From assembly GCA_047495785.1 (NCBI GenBank), contig JBLDXI010000043.1:496001-560000 (forward strand): 64,000 bases of DNA, read 5' to 3'. Positions 12,104 through 22,708 of the stretch are shown in pieces. A model generated the notes under the pieces. It had not been told where the DNA came from, did no database searches, and saw only the letters and a program-made list of their open reading frames with translations. The first letter of the stretch is position 1. Every line of letters starts with the position of its first letter. The translations under genes were made by a program, and so were the position numbers. Origin of the DNA: Lepidodermella squamata (taxonomy: Eukaryota; Gastrotricha).

Positions 12104-13657
12104 ATTAAACAGCCCGCGGATGATGGTGCGGTTAAATGCCGGCAGCAGTTATAAATCAAAACGTCGACAGCATCAGCAGCGCAAGATGAGCAGGCGCAAG
12201 TGCGCCCATTTTCCGAAAATGGTAATTATTCCGGCAGCAGCGGATATCTTTTCCTGCCTGCCATGTCCAGGCGCAACTCGGTCGAAAACACATATTATCC
12301 GCGCGGTAATCGAAATATCCGGTCTCGTTGTTCCGCGGCGAGTTGTTTAAACAAAATTCACTTTACGCCGCGCGCGCGCTCGCGCTTTCTGTTTATTTAT
12401 ACATCAATCAATGTTCGAGTTTAACGCGGTGATGGAAACGCCCATTTCTCACCCGGTGCGGTTCCTGGCGAGGGTAGAAAAAATCTACAATTTTGTAGGA
12501 TATTTTTTTGCTGGAAAAAATAGCCTTCAAGGCGTGAGAACACGATATCTATTAACGCTACATGCGCTGCAGACCTTAAAATAAATAAAAACACGGAAAT
12601 AATGGACTGGCAGAGAGAAGGAATGGACTAAGTGATTATTCTTCATGCTGAGATGAAATTTCCGAGGTTTTTTGCTCTCTGGATTAAATTAATTAAAGAA
12701 ACCTATTTGAAGCGTAGTGCATTCACGATTTTTGCTGGGGGAAACAATCACGAAACATTTTTAAAGCGTATTTCGCGCTGATTGATTTTGAGAGGATGCC
12801 ACTCCTGAAGATTACGGTGTCCCATGCAGCTGAAGGGTACTGCTGTAGCTGATTTACTGGCGAAAAATTGTTATGCTCAACTGTGATTTTCAGTTACTTA
12901 TACCTGATGTTTTCCAGTTGGGAAACGAATTCGACTGAAATGACCCGACATTAAATTAATCACGGTGGCAATTTTGCTGGCTGACATACCAGGTATCATC
13001 AGCTGAGTAGAAATACCTTCTATGTTGAGTTCCTGGATCGGTGAGATCGGAGTTGAATTATTTTATTTTTAGAAATAATTTACTTTTGCTTTTCTCCGTG
13101 ACTTCCGAAAAAATACCTTGAGAGGAAGACTCTAAACGACCTTTACCTTCTAATTTGTTATTTGTTATTTTTATTTGCGCGTTCAAGAAGCCCTGAATTA
13201 TCAACTCAGGTTCCACAGCTTTCAACTTTTAAGGAACCAAATTGGTAGGAAATGATTCTATGGTAGGCAAATTCTGCTGGTGAACTGAGCCAAGGTGATT
13301 GACTATACGCAACATTTTTTTTTAATAATTTGCAGCTCGCTCATTAGTCTAGTCGGACTATTAGGGTGTCGGACGATCATTCAAAGTATTATATGCCTGA
13401 TTTTTTTTTAAAATGTGCTTGCTAATGCTGGTTGCAAATGCTGATATCTTCGAGCATGCAAAACTTGAACTCAAGTTTAAAACGCTTCATTAGCCCGATT
13501 TCATAGCCGGGACACTCTCAGTGTGCCCCTTTTCACAAAGATTAAGTAAACGCGCTGTAGTCGGAGGAACGTCCGATGATGGTCCACGAAAAAATGCCTT
13601 ATCAATTGTTGATAAGCCTCCATACCTCGAAAAACAACAGATAACAACCCACGAGGC

Positions 13658-13665
13658 TATAAAAA
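13658..13665 (+). promoter_or_regulatory. TATA box of the P450 gene
   Basis: TATAAAAA in GGCTATAAAAAGCC, 50 bp before the chosen ATG at 13716. This leaves a short 5' UTR of about 25-30 bases and supports that start over the in-frame ATG at 13521. Confidence 0.7.
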
Positions 13666-13715
13666 GCCGCAGCACTAGTTTTAATCACATAGGTTATACC
13701 TTTACTTCACGTATC

Positions 13716-15570
13716 ATGCTTCTCGAAATTCTCGGCATCTGCGTCGGTTCAACCGTAGCAGCGGTTTTGCTGCATTGGCTATACCACGTTGTTCAATTCA
13801 AACTGTCCAACTACCCACCCGGACCGATTCCACTACCGCTGATCGGCAACGCAAACTGGTTCATGAACACAAGACCTGCCGATGCGTTCAAAAGAATGCG
13901 AAACACCTACGGCGACGTAGTTACGTTCCATATCGGCCATTCAACGCGAATCGTCGCTTTTCTCGGCAACGATTTGACAATGAAAATGTTCACGAGCCGC
14001 GAAACTGCCGACATTTTCGCTGGCCGGCCGACTGGAATCAGCGACGGCCGGCAAGTCGCGAAGGGCATCATCCACGCCGATTGGCCAGATGCTCAGGAAC
14101 CTCGAAAGTTCGTCCTGCGATGCCTGAAAGAGTTCGGTCTAACGATATCTGGCAATAAGACCGCTCAAACCAGCGATCACATGGGCGAGGAGATGCAGCA
14201 GCTGGTCAAATTTTTAGAGGCCAACGCTGGCAAACCTGTTCGCATGATGGATCATCTTCAGGAGTACATTGGGAGCTGCGTAATGATCCCGCTACATGGG
14301 AAACGGCTTGATTTCTCTGATGGCAGGACAAAAGACCTGTTCAAGTCTGGCCAGGTGTTTTTCCAGTCGAATTTCATTCAGATGTTCTTTTCAATATACA
14401 GCGGCATCACGAGCCTGTTCTATCCAGATGAATTTCAAGGGTAAATTAACTTTTCGTGTTACTTCAACTGTTTTTGCGAATTCCTATCCAAAATGCGAAT
14501 TCCGAAATAGAGAATTTCCTTCATTCGCAATTCCATAGAGAAATTTTTCCCGAGAAAACTCGAGAAAACTTTCAGAAGTTTCCCAGTATTTTACTCTTGT
14601 TATTAGACAGCTTCTATTCCCACATACCAAAACCATCCCAGTTTGAGCTCTCCAATGTCTTTCATAGTATTATTTCGATTGCGACGGAGACTTAGGAATA
14701 ACTTGAAAATCAGAAATAGCTCAACTTACGAACCCATTTTAGGGCCGAGAAGCGAATGGAATCTATCATGTCAGAATGGTGCGAGCATGAGACTGCATTG
14801 AGACGGCCTAATTTCAAGCTAGGAATGCCTCTAAACGACTTTGTCGATGCATATCTGGCGTCTGAGCTCACACCGAATACGACCACGATGTCTTTCAAGC
14901 AATTCACGCGAGTTATGGTCGATATCTTCATTGGAGGGATGGAAACTACCTCTCAGAACACTGGCTGGGCCCTCTTCTATCTAGCCCACTATCCAGAGTG
15001 GCAGGAAAAGCTGTTCACGGAGATCGAAAGCGTTGTCCCATCGAATCAATACCCTGCTTTGAGCCACAGGTCTCAAATGGTTAAGCTGGAAGCTTTCACA
15101 AACGAAGTCCTACGGCATAGCAGATTCATGACAGTAAATTTTCATAAGTTTAACATATTTACAAAAATTATGACCTTCATTAGGTTACGATGTCGAAATG
15201 TACGAAAGAAAATGAGAACGGACGGCTGTGTGAAATCCCGGCCGGAACTCCAGTCATGTACATACCCGAGCTTTCTCATTCCGATGAAAAGTGTTTCGAG
15301 AATGCAGCACTATTCGATCCAAATCGATGGCTCTCCGCTGACGGGACTCAGCTGGTTACTCACAGTGACCATTTTATGGCATTCGGCGTAGGGAAGCGGA
15401 ATTGTATTGGAGAAACGGCTGCGAGGGCTATGATGTTTCTGTGCCTATCGAGTATGATTCAGCGATTCACGTGGAGATTTGCGAAACCTGTGCCGTTAAA
15501 TGCTTGCCACGAAGTGATTAACAGAAATCCACCCAAAGACTACGAACTCACATTCACAATAAGAGATTAA
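13716..15570 (+). CDS. Cytochrome P450, CYP2-clan-like
   Basis: Membrane-anchored haem monooxygenase. Three exons, 13716-14440, 14743-15133 and 15184-15570, join in frame to 500 residues, the usual P450 length. An N-terminal hydrophobic anchor (MLLEILGICVGSTVAAVLL) is followed by the proline-rich hinge YPPGPIPLPLIGN. The I-helix motif GGMETTSQ, the ExxR of the K-helix (EVLR), a PERF-like FDPNRW and the haem-binding FGVGKRNCIG with its Cys ligand are all present, so the enzyme should be active. The hinge and I-helix favour the CYP2 clan; the substrate cannot be told. The start is set by the TATA box at 13658. AATAAA lies about 33 bases after the stop (15603). Both introns are short GT-AG. Confidence 0.93.
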
Positions 15571-15581
15571 GAAATTCGTTC

Positions 15582-15965
15582 TCAGAAATTGTACCCTTTT
15601 GGAATAAAATCCGTACATAATTCCTCAATTTTATTCAAATTTCGGAAAAAATCAACTTCTGTGCATTTTGGCGACGGTGATAAACACGATTGGCGCAAAG
15701 AGCCCACCATTTTTAGACTTACATGTGTCAAACAACTCGCCGTTGTAGCCGCTACAGTATATCGGGTTTCAGCTTCATTTTGGGCTACATTTTCGAAATT
15801 TTTCTTACTGTTCAAACTGTGGCGTTCAAGTTTTCGCTTGAGGCTAAGATTATCAGTTTTGATGGCCTCCAGCTCACGCGCCGCAATAATTCCTCTGCTG
15901 TTTGAATTCTTACCGGCGAATTCTTCACGTTGTACCTCATCGCTGGCGATAGCTCTGTTGAACAT
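15582..15965 (-). CDS. Hypothetical protein, short coiled coil
   Basis: Open frame of 127 codons from ATG at 15965, tail-to-tail with the P450 and nearly touching its poly(A) site. Residues about 25-50 (AARELEAIKTDNLSLKRKLE) look like a short coiled coil. A strong donor (CAT|GTAAGT, near 15725) lies inside the frame, so the true protein may splice there. No family recognised. It could be non-coding, since it overlaps the 3' end of the P450 transcript. Confidence 0.3.
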   Translation of the reverse strand: MFNRAIASDEVQREEFAGKNSNSRGIIAARELEAIKTDNLSLKRKLERHSLNSKKNFENVAQNEAETRYTVAATTASCLTHVSLKMVGSLRQSCLSPSPKCTEVDFFRNLNKIEELCTDFIPKGYNF

Positions 15966-15989
15966 TGAAGAATACCCGTACCGGCGCCT

Positions 15990-16552
15990 GAGCAATATGG
16001 CGGCTTTTCGCTAATGAACAGCGATTGCTATTTAATTTTTACGAATTGCACTTTCATACATAAATATACATACATAAAAATTTCATATTGACAAAATTAA
16101 CTTCCATACAGATTTTTTTCATGAAATCGTGTTTTTTAGCCAAACTGTGATCAGGAATTGGGGTTAGGGGTTAAGTGCCAGGATTCGGGTTCGGGTTAGG
16201 ATAAGGTTCAGAGTTTGGTTAGGGTTCAGCATTAAGCTTAGGGTTAGGTTAGTTCGAGTTTCGGGTATCTACGAAGCTCGATTTTTGGGCCCTCTCGCTT
16301 CCTCAATAACCATTTTCATGCGGAAAAAATTGACTACGCTTTCAGATTTCAGAACCCCGTTTTTCTTTTACATAAACCGAAAACTAGTCATCTAGCATTT
16401 CCCATGTGACGTAGATAGGACGGCGCACTCAGAGCACGCCGGTTGACCAAAGACGTGTTCGCTTTTTAGCTCATGAATATTCAGAATAATTTGCAGCGTG
16501 AACATTTAAAATGACGGGACTCCGTTCGAATTCGTTTAAAATTAATTAGTTC
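15990..16552. other. Intergenic, with degenerate telomere-like repeats
   Basis: Between about 16,150 and 16,260 the plus strand is rich in GGTTAGGG, GGTTAGG, GGGTTCGGGTT and similar words, looking like decayed G-rich telomere-type repeats. No gene is seen in the rest. Confidence 0.45.
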
Positions 16553-16562
16553 AAGTTTCAAA

Positions 16563-16937
16563 TGGGGAGCACTAGCCTAGTGGATAAGGAAGCTAGCCTA
16601 TGTGCATAAGGTCGTGGGTTCAACGCCTGCTGACGCCCGACGGTGGTTTAGCAATCCACTGGTGAGACAAAAAAATGCTACTCGAGTAGACAATGTGAAA
16701 CCATTGCTCGAGGCCCCTTGACGCTAGAGGTACGATAGAGTACATTATCCATGAGTACGCTGTACGCTCTAGAAGGGGTGTAGGGATCTGTAGGTGCGTC
16801 GTGTGACCCAGGATAGCGCCATGTGAGCGCGGTCCTCCCTCAACACTTACGCGCAAGGCTAACATCGAGCCTCGGCTAGGTATCATGAGGTGAAGTTATA
16901 TGCCGACGTTAAAAGCATATAAGATAATGTAATGTGT
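16563..16937 (+). mobile_element. Full-length tRNA-derived SINE
   Basis: A 375-bp element flanked by the 10-bp direct repeat AAGTTTCAAA (16553-16562 and 16938-16947). Its head has RNA polymerase III boxes: A box TAGCCTAGTGG (16573-16583) and B box GGTTCAACGCC (16617-16627). A ~280-bp body follows, ending in an AT-rich tail (ATAAGATAATGTAATGTG) instead of poly(A), as in SINEs mobilised by LINEs that recognise a specific 3' tail. The partner LINE is not evident here. Confidence 0.85.
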
Positions 16938-17301
16938 AAGTTTCAAAGATCGCAAAAAGTAGTGGTTTTGGCGCGATTTTCGAGATGTATCAAAGATGCA
17001 TATTTGAAGATGAATTGAAATGATGGATGGCGGCATCTGCTCAACATTTGATCAAAAGTCAACGCAAATAGCAAAAGAAAAATTGGGGTGCAAAATAATG
17101 TCATGATTCATCTCATTAAATTTGAAACGATGAACTTTGCTCTCTATGTCCGAAAACCTATGGAAAACCTCTAAGTGCGGCGTCCTATCCACCTCACATG
17201 GCATTTCCCTGATGTTTTCAGCTTGAATTTAATGAAAAAATATGTATGAAAGTTGGCACCCTAATATTTATACGCCTTGTGGCACGCAGTATAATTATGC
17301 G

Positions 17302-17553
17302 TCAATCAACGAGTTTTATACTTGGGTAGTTGAGAGGAACACCCGTTGTGTAAAAATTAGTGAATATGGTTACATTCGAGGAGGAAGCCCCATCCATGAA
17401 GACCCGTTCAGTGTTTGTGAGCAAATTGAAGTCTTGCGACGAAACGAAAGCAGCGAAATAATAGCCGTCATTGGTCACCTCGGCTGAGAGCAAGAAAGGC
17501 CATTCCATCGACGTTCGCAGGAATCTTATACGAAAGGTCAAAAATGAACCTTG
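17302..17553 (-). CDS. Candidate exon, unknown secreted-like sequence
   Basis: An open frame ending at 17302 with protein-like composition: mixed hydrophobic and polar, including NDGYYFAAFVSSQDFNLL and an N-glycosylation sequon (NVT). There is no ATG near its 5' end; an AG at about 17,554 could be an acceptor. No family recognised. It could be the last exon of a gene beginning near 18,460. Confidence 0.25.
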   Translation of the reverse strand, partial: QGSFLTFRIRFLRTSMEWPFLLSAEVTNDGYYFAAFVSSQDFNLLTNTERVFMDGASSSNVTIFTNFYTTGVPLNYPSIKLVD

Positions 17554-18211
17554 ACTGCCTTTCACTCAAACGTACATTGCCTACCTTCAAAACCTGTCGT
17601 CTTCCTCAATATCAATGACCATCAATGACCAATGACCAACGCCGAGCAGTTTGTCTGGATTCGCTGGGAAATGAAGGCGGCAGATGCGAAAGCCGGTAGC
17701 AGGTAGCATCATAGCAGCTTTTGGATCCAAATCATCGAGTTAGAAAGATATAGAAATCAGTCATCAGGTAGTGTTCGTAGAGGCGAGGAGCAGCTTCCCG
17801 GGTTGTGCCATCCTTTGTTTTGCGAAGAGCCTGAGCATGCTCCTTTGCGAGCCGTTGCTCATTCGACTGCAGTGCTCCGCACAAGCGTCCACAGTTTGTT
17901 GGCTTTGGTGACTATAACTGCGCAAACAACAAACATTTTCTCGGTATCCATTTATGAAGATTTTCGGACAGCCTGTGATAAGAAATCCCTCTATGAGCGA
18001 GTTTTCAATTTTTAGAACGTAAATTTACAATAAGGCTGTAGTAGACGTAATTTCCTCGCCAATATTCACATCTTCTTTTCGGGTGCCGAGAAAGCATGGC
18101 AAAATCTATTGTTGAATATAGAAAAGACAAACAGTACTAAATGTCGACAATCTATCGGAATTGACATTCTCGATGACTTCTTCTTAGGCCTTCTTGATTG
18201 GTTTGAATACT

Positions 18212-18457
18212 TCAAGCCTGCTTCACACCCTCGATTAAGATGAAACTTTCTTTTTCTAAGAGTGCAACGGAATATGTGAACAGACCATACGACCTGAGGT
18301 TCTTTACCAGCCTGAAAATAAAACTCGGCGAAAGATTCCAACCAATTTTTGTCGCGTTCTTGTTCCGTGTTAACGTACTTAGCGGCATTTCCGACAATCT
18401 ATTCATAGGAATGGCTTTTTCCAGGTAGTATAAACAATGCGTGACGCAGATGAACAT
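18212..18457 (-). CDS. Candidate small secreted protein
   Basis: An 82-codon frame from ATG at 18457 beginning MFICVTHCLYYLEKA, hydrophobic enough to be a short signal peptide. A TATA-like GATATATAG lies upstream near 18,520, so it could be divergent from the PAN-like gene at 18693. No homology recognised. Confidence 0.25.
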   Translation of the reverse strand: MFICVTHCLYYLEKAIPMNRLSEMPLSTLTRNKNATKIGWNLSPSFIFRLVKNLRSYGLFTYSVALLEKESFILIEGVKQA

Positions 18458-18599
18458 ACAAACAAGTAAAATACGCAGCGACAAAACAAGAAGTTAATAA
18501 CATGTTATTGGTGCTATATATCTGATGAGAGAAGGATAATACGAGCTATCACCAATTCTTTATTGACAGCTGCAAAACGTAACGGACTAGAGGTTTGCC

Positions 18600-18606
18600 T
18601 ATAAAA
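18600..18606 (+). promoter_or_regulatory. TATA box of the PAN-like gene
   Basis: TATAAAA in GCCTATAAAACCGAGG, 93 bp before the ATG at 18693. Confidence 0.65.
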
Positions 18607-18692
18607 CCGAGGCGACAAAGCGCTCACAAACAGTATTCGTTTTCGATATTTCTTGATCTCTCACTAACATCCACCACCATCCGCAATCGGCA

Positions 18693-19076
18693 ATGCAGTC
18701 CAAGGTTGTTTTCTTGCTAGCTATCGTCGTACTGGCTGTCGCCTGCATTCAGCAAGCGAGCGCCGCACCCAAAACAACCAAACGCACAATCAGTAATAAT
18801 GAACATGTGTGGAGCGAAAGCTAGCTAATTTATATTTTTTCTCATTTCACAGCCAACATGAGCTACTTCACGAAGGAAGACACTTACTGCAAGGGCGAGT
18901 ATCGTCGCGTGAAGGCATGGGGCGATGACGAGTGTGCAAGGGAGTGCAGAATCGACCACGCGGGCTGTGTCGCGTTTTTCTACAATGATTTGATGTGCCT
19001 CTTGTACAAGGAATGCGTACCTGGCGCCAAGGTCAGGGGCACGATCTTCACATACAGGATGATCAAGCAAGGCTGA
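18693..19076 (+). CDS. Small secreted PAN/apple-like protein
   Basis: Two exons (18693-18792, 18853-19076) give 107 residues. The first exon encodes a signal peptide (MQSKVVFLLAIVVLAVACIQ, cleavage probably after ASA). The second carries a cysteine pattern resembling a PAN/apple domain: a C, then ECARECR, GCVAFFYN and C-x-LYKEC, about 60 residues in all. PAN domains bind proteins or carbohydrates outside the cell. The TATA box at 18600, a GT-AG intron with a TTTCACAG acceptor, and AATAAA near 19,220 make this a complete gene model. The PAN assignment rests on cysteine spacing only. Confidence 0.75.
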
Positions 19077-19239
19077 AAACCCTGCGAAGAAGAGAAAAAG
19101 CTGGTGCGAGCAGACGTGAGAAGAGACTTGGATGGGATGCCATACACACCGTTTATTCTTATTGCTGTGTTCTGTAATCTCTGAAATTTATGGATTGATG
19201 GCATTGATGGAACCCGAGAAATAAATATATATCACTACC

Positions 19240-19900
19240 TATACCCTGACATGCCACTCTAAATTTCAATGCAAAACATTAGGTGCTCCTATAATCGAGT
19301 GAATTGAAAAGGGTTCAAAAAGCATATTTCACTTTATAGTGGCATGACACTTAAAGTGCGGTAATACGGTAATTCAAAGTCCACACTTTCGTATCGAGCC
19401 ACCCGAAAACGTCCGGTTTAGACAACTTTCACTGTATAATATGTGGAGAGAGCGCAAACGAGGAACCTTGCTCCTATTTAGAGTTACATCTGTTTATTCC
19501 TGGGTAAGAGCGTTCGTTACCCCGTTATAGCGTGCCCTATTTAACACGTGATTAGAGCTAATTATTTCGCATGTAATATTGTCAGCTCGAGTTGACATTG
19601 ATGGCTCAAGTGACAGGGGTGTCTGACAACTCAATGTCCGGTTGCAATCAGCGGCTTTAATCCCACGATAACCGCATTAGATCGAAAGCAATAACAAATG
19701 CGAACTGCTGTTAAATGTCCTGTGTAATTATGCAATTTCAGAGAAATGACAACAATGTATACACAAATGCAAACAGCCCGAACTAGGTTAAATCGGACCA
19801 GTTTCTCGATTTGGACGCAGACCATCTTAATTGATTTCAAGACAAAGTTGAACCCATCGGATATTTTGGCGAGTGAATTAACAGCGAGTGAAAATTATAA
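19240..19900. other. Intergenic, no gene seen
   Basis: No coding signal or clear repeat was found between the PAN-like gene and the following secreted-protein gene. Confidence 0.4.
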
Positions 19901-19903
19901 GCA

Positions 19904-20379
19904 ATGTATCGTCATCTTTGTAAGGGATTATTCTTTATCTGTATCATCCTATCAATCTTTCAAGGAAGAAATATTGCCTTGAAAGATTCGGGAATCATTG
20001 GAACGATGGGCGAAAAAGCTGTCGATAGCCAGAAAAATGCAGAGGGTTTGTTGTTATGACAATTTACATGAAAATGTACCTATACTATCGGTTTAATGTT
20101 AAATCAGCTCGCAAATGGCTGCTGGAGCTTTGTCAACTGCCGCATCCGCATGATAACGTCATGAAGACTCTGCTTGTGAGATATCGCGATACCCTTCGTC
20201 GACGTGCCCGAATGTCGCATTGCATGGAACTGTTCGACTCGAGAGCAGTCTGTGAAAATGTCACGTCGTTCTACTTCTGGGCACAAGGACTCGCTTCTGA
20301 AATCATGGCTGGCAAATACGACAAAGACGCATGTAAAATTCGGCAAAGAAGATCCTATCTATCGACATCGGAGCGGTAA
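19904..20379 (+). CDS. Small secreted protein, orphan family (copy A)
   Basis: Exons 19904-20045 and 20108-20379 give 137 residues. Exon 1 encodes a signal peptide (MYRHLCKGLFFICIILSIFQ). Exon 2 holds a module shared with the gene at 23660: RARxxHCMxLFxS, then CEN, then FYxWAxxLAxxIMxGKYDxD. The intron is phase 1 at the same place in both genes (just before or within the NA(E/K) tract), so they are paralogs. Two cysteines (HC and CEN) are conserved and could form a disulfide. AATAAA lies at 20558. I recognise no family; a secreted role is inferred from the signal peptide only. Confidence 0.75.
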
Positions 20380-20565
20380 CTAATTCCCTCGTCTCTATTC
20401 TATAAAACCTCACGCTACCCACTAAAATATGGATTCTTAACCCGAGCCATAAATTCACGAGAAATAGTATACATTTTCACACCGATTGCGAATGAGTGGA
20501 CGCAAGAATAATACTTTAACACTGATCAAACAAACTGATCATGTATAGGTTCGATTGAATAAATA

Positions 20566-21431
20566 CACAGGAAAAAAAAAGGCATGAATTCAGTTTTCAA
20601 AGGCATGAATCTCAGCACGCGACATGAATTTGGGGAAAAAAATCGAGCCCTAACTTGGGGGCATGAAATACAAGGATTTTTGAGACCCTAATTCACGCTT
20701 TTTTATGAAAGCTTGTAAATCATGTGCTTGATTTTCATGCCTTTCTAAGCGCATTATATATCAAGTGAAATAACACACTGCATTGATATTTATTCTTCAG
20801 TTACTGAACTTTTCGGGCTACAATAAGCATTGAGACGAGGTATCCACCCAATTTCGATCAAGTTTAATATCTCATAGCATTGGATCGAGCAGAAAACACT
20901 TCACGATGATCAAAATGATATCAATTATCGTTAATTTGACAGAGTCGAGTGATCCTAAATAACCCAGATTGCATCTTAGTTACAGTTCAGATTGGAATTG
21001 AGCATTTCGTTCCTAAACAAGCCGCGGTGCATCGGCCCTAATGCTAGTTTTTCGGCGCTGAAAATTTTTCAGTTAAAAAAAGTACAAGTCCAACAGAGAA
21101 ATGGGAAGATTAGGCGATGTGAGCATTAGTTTTCATCTAAGCATTGGTAGTAAAGTGGTAAGAATCCTCGCCTGTAACTCTAGAGACTAGGGTTCGAATC
21201 CCCGCCAATGCGTCATTTTTCTGCTCTTTATTTTTTACCTCATTTAAATATGCACACATCTAAAAATTCAAAACCCATGAATTCGGGGGTTGTAAAATAA
21301 CGTTCATGCGCTTAATGCCTTTGCAAAAAAAGCATGAAAAAGGATACGCATAGGGCCCGAATTACAAGGAACGCGTGTGAGCTCGCTAATGTTAGCAAAA
21401 AGCCTGTATTCATGCCTTTTTTTTTCCTGTG
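20566..21431. mobile_element. 866-bp TA-flanked MITE
   Basis: Perfect 24-bp terminal inverted repeats of the form CACAGG, nine As, GGCATGAAT. Each end is flanked by TA, the duplication expected of Tc1/mariner-type insertion. The interior repeats the word GCATGAA several times and contains a tRNA-like gene but no transposase frame. It sits directly after the AATAAA of the secreted gene at 19904. Confidence 0.85.
21141..21211 (+). tRNA. tRNA-like sequence (Gly-like, probably pseudogene) inside MITE
   Basis: 71 nt with a perfect 7-bp acceptor stem (GCATTGG/CCAATGC), A box TAGTAAAGTGG and B box GGTTCGAATCC. Acceptor and T arm resemble eukaryotic tRNA-Gly, but the D stem and anticodon stem have mismatches, and the loop reads CTGTAAC, which would give anticodon GTA. 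A functional tRNA is unlikely; pol III transcription is possible. Confidence 0.6.
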
Positions 21432-21475
21432 TAAAAAAAACGCCATTTTTACTGCAATTAAATTCACATTTTAAG

Positions 21476-22591
21476 TTACTCAAATTTCAAGTAGCTCAGC
21501 AAGATAGGAGGCAAAACGCTGCCTAATCCTTTATCTATAGCCTCGGCTCGTTTCCTGTAGCCAGTTGGCAGTCGGTTGAGAATCGCCATTCTGCAAATGG
21601 CCTGCAGCTTCATCGGGAAAAGCTGCATCACATAAGGCATCAACAGTTGATGCACGCCGGCTCCAACAACATCGCTAGGATCCGGCTTGTAGTCTTCTGG
21701 GTGGAATGACGATGTCATCCGGGAGAAGAGAAGAATTCCGATCAAGCGATCATCTAGTTGATTCGGGTTGTTGATCCTGTCACAGGCCCATCGTGCGATG
21801 ATCAAGCTTGTGAAATAATCATCCTTAGCGCAATGCTCGCACAGAAAACCTGATTTGGCCAGAGATTTGAAGAGCTCGGCTCTTGCGCCTCGCGGAAAAA
21901 CAACCGGCTCCACCCCTCCTATATTATCGTGATCTGCGTCGTGGAGATACAAGCTGCCAATCGTGCATGATGTCCATGAGTTTGAGTTGCCCTCAGGGCT
22001 GTGGGTATTCTTGAGATGCGCTCCAGCTTCGATGAGAAATTTTGCAATCTCCCATTGTTCATTATGGCAGGCAATATTCAAAACAGAGGCTCCACCTTCC
22101 GGTACATTGATATTCGCCCCACGGGCCACTAGTAGCTCAACCAAAGGCTTCAGTTCATGATCTACGCTCAATTTTAAAGCTGTGTACCGATTTGGGTCGA
22201 CGTAATTTATATTGGCACCGTGATCAAGTAAAATTTGCGAAGTTTTTACTCTGTCGTCAATCCGATCACCATCTCGGCGCTCTGTTGTGGTGTTCCACGA
22301 AACTGTGTTGATCTCAAGCTGTCGGATCGTTGGATCGCAAGCTGCTGTCAAACACGAGTAGCCTAACGAGTGAAGAGAGTCACTTTTGCTAAAAAAGTTC
22401 GCTTCTAAATTCGCTTGTGTCTTTGACAGTAGGTAGCTTAGACATTTGTGGCTTGCTGCCGCGCTGGTCACTCGAGCGATTTGGTCGGCTCCCAGCGACA
22501 AAATGGCCACGTCGAGAACGGTTGAGAAGTGAGCAAGGTCATCGTCTTCACAAGCTTGGGCGAATTCCGCAAGGTCTAACTCGAGGCTCAT
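21476..22591 (-). CDS. Ankyrin-repeat protein with C-terminal SOCS box (ASB-like)
   Basis: Single-exon frame, 371 residues from MSLELDLAEF. An in-frame ATG at 22708 would add 39 residues without recognisable features, and a TATA-like TATATGATTT just upstream of it suggests transcription starts close to 22,700, so I prefer the inner start. The middle contains degenerate ankyrin repeats (LLDHGANINYVD, LLVARGANINVP, FLIEAGAHLKN). The last ~45 residues (LQAICRMAILNRLP ... LPPILLSYLKF) match the SOCS-box pattern, an Elongin B/C-binding motif. ASB proteins act as substrate receptors of Cullin-5 ubiquitin ligases. The substrate cannot be inferred. Confidence 0.8.
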   Translation of the reverse strand: MSLELDLAEFAQACEDDDLAHFSTVLDVAILSLGADQIARVTSAAASHKCLSYLLSKTQANLEANFFSKSDSLHSLGYSCLTAACDPTIRQLEINTVSWNTTTERRDGDRIDDRVKTSQILLDHGANINYVDPNRYTALKLSVDHELKPLVELLVARGANINVPEGGASVLNIACHNEQWEIAKFLIEAGAHLKNTHSPEGNSNSWTSCTIGSLYLHDADHDNIGGVEPVVFPRGARAELFKSLAKSGFLCEHCAKDDYFTSLIIARWACDRINNPNQLDDRLIGILLFSRMTSSFHPEDYKPDPSDVVGAGVHQLLMPYVMQLFPMKLQAICRMAILNRLPTGYRKRAEAIDKGLGSVLPPILLSYLKFE

Positions 22592-22708
22592 TTTGAGAGG
22601 CTTTTTGGATGTATGCGTTAAAACGAGAAATATGTGCGCAGCAGGCTGATAAGGAACTTGTGATACACGAGAAATAAGTGGGTGGGTGGTCTGGTGGGTG
22701 CATTTCAT

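Larger units (their letters stand above)
10747..13657. other. Intergenic region between divergent myosin and P450 genes
   Basis: No supported protein gene. The part from about 11,500 to 12,420 is GC-rich with many CGCG words and simple repeats. It presumably contains the myosin promoter and 5' non-coding exon, but I could not fix either. A long open frame at 11,874-12,350 translates to low-complexity residues and looks non-coding. Confidence 0.5.
16948..18592. other. Region with two weak minus-strand coding candidates
   Basis: Mostly unassigned. Two open frames that might be exons are listed separately (17302-17553 and 18212-18457). Nothing else is supported. Confidence 0.3.

Noticed and set aside
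11874-12350. 158-codon open frame on the plus strand upstream of myosin
   Set aside because: Low-complexity translation from CGCG and CTG repeats, no start context or splice signals; better read as GC-rich promoter or 5' region.
13521-13715. N-terminal extension of the P450
   Set aside because: It would place the start upstream of the TATA box at 13658 and ahead of the membrane anchor.
21141-21211. Functional tRNA gene
   Set aside because: D and anticodon stems are mispaired and the anticodon conflicts with the Gly-like body.
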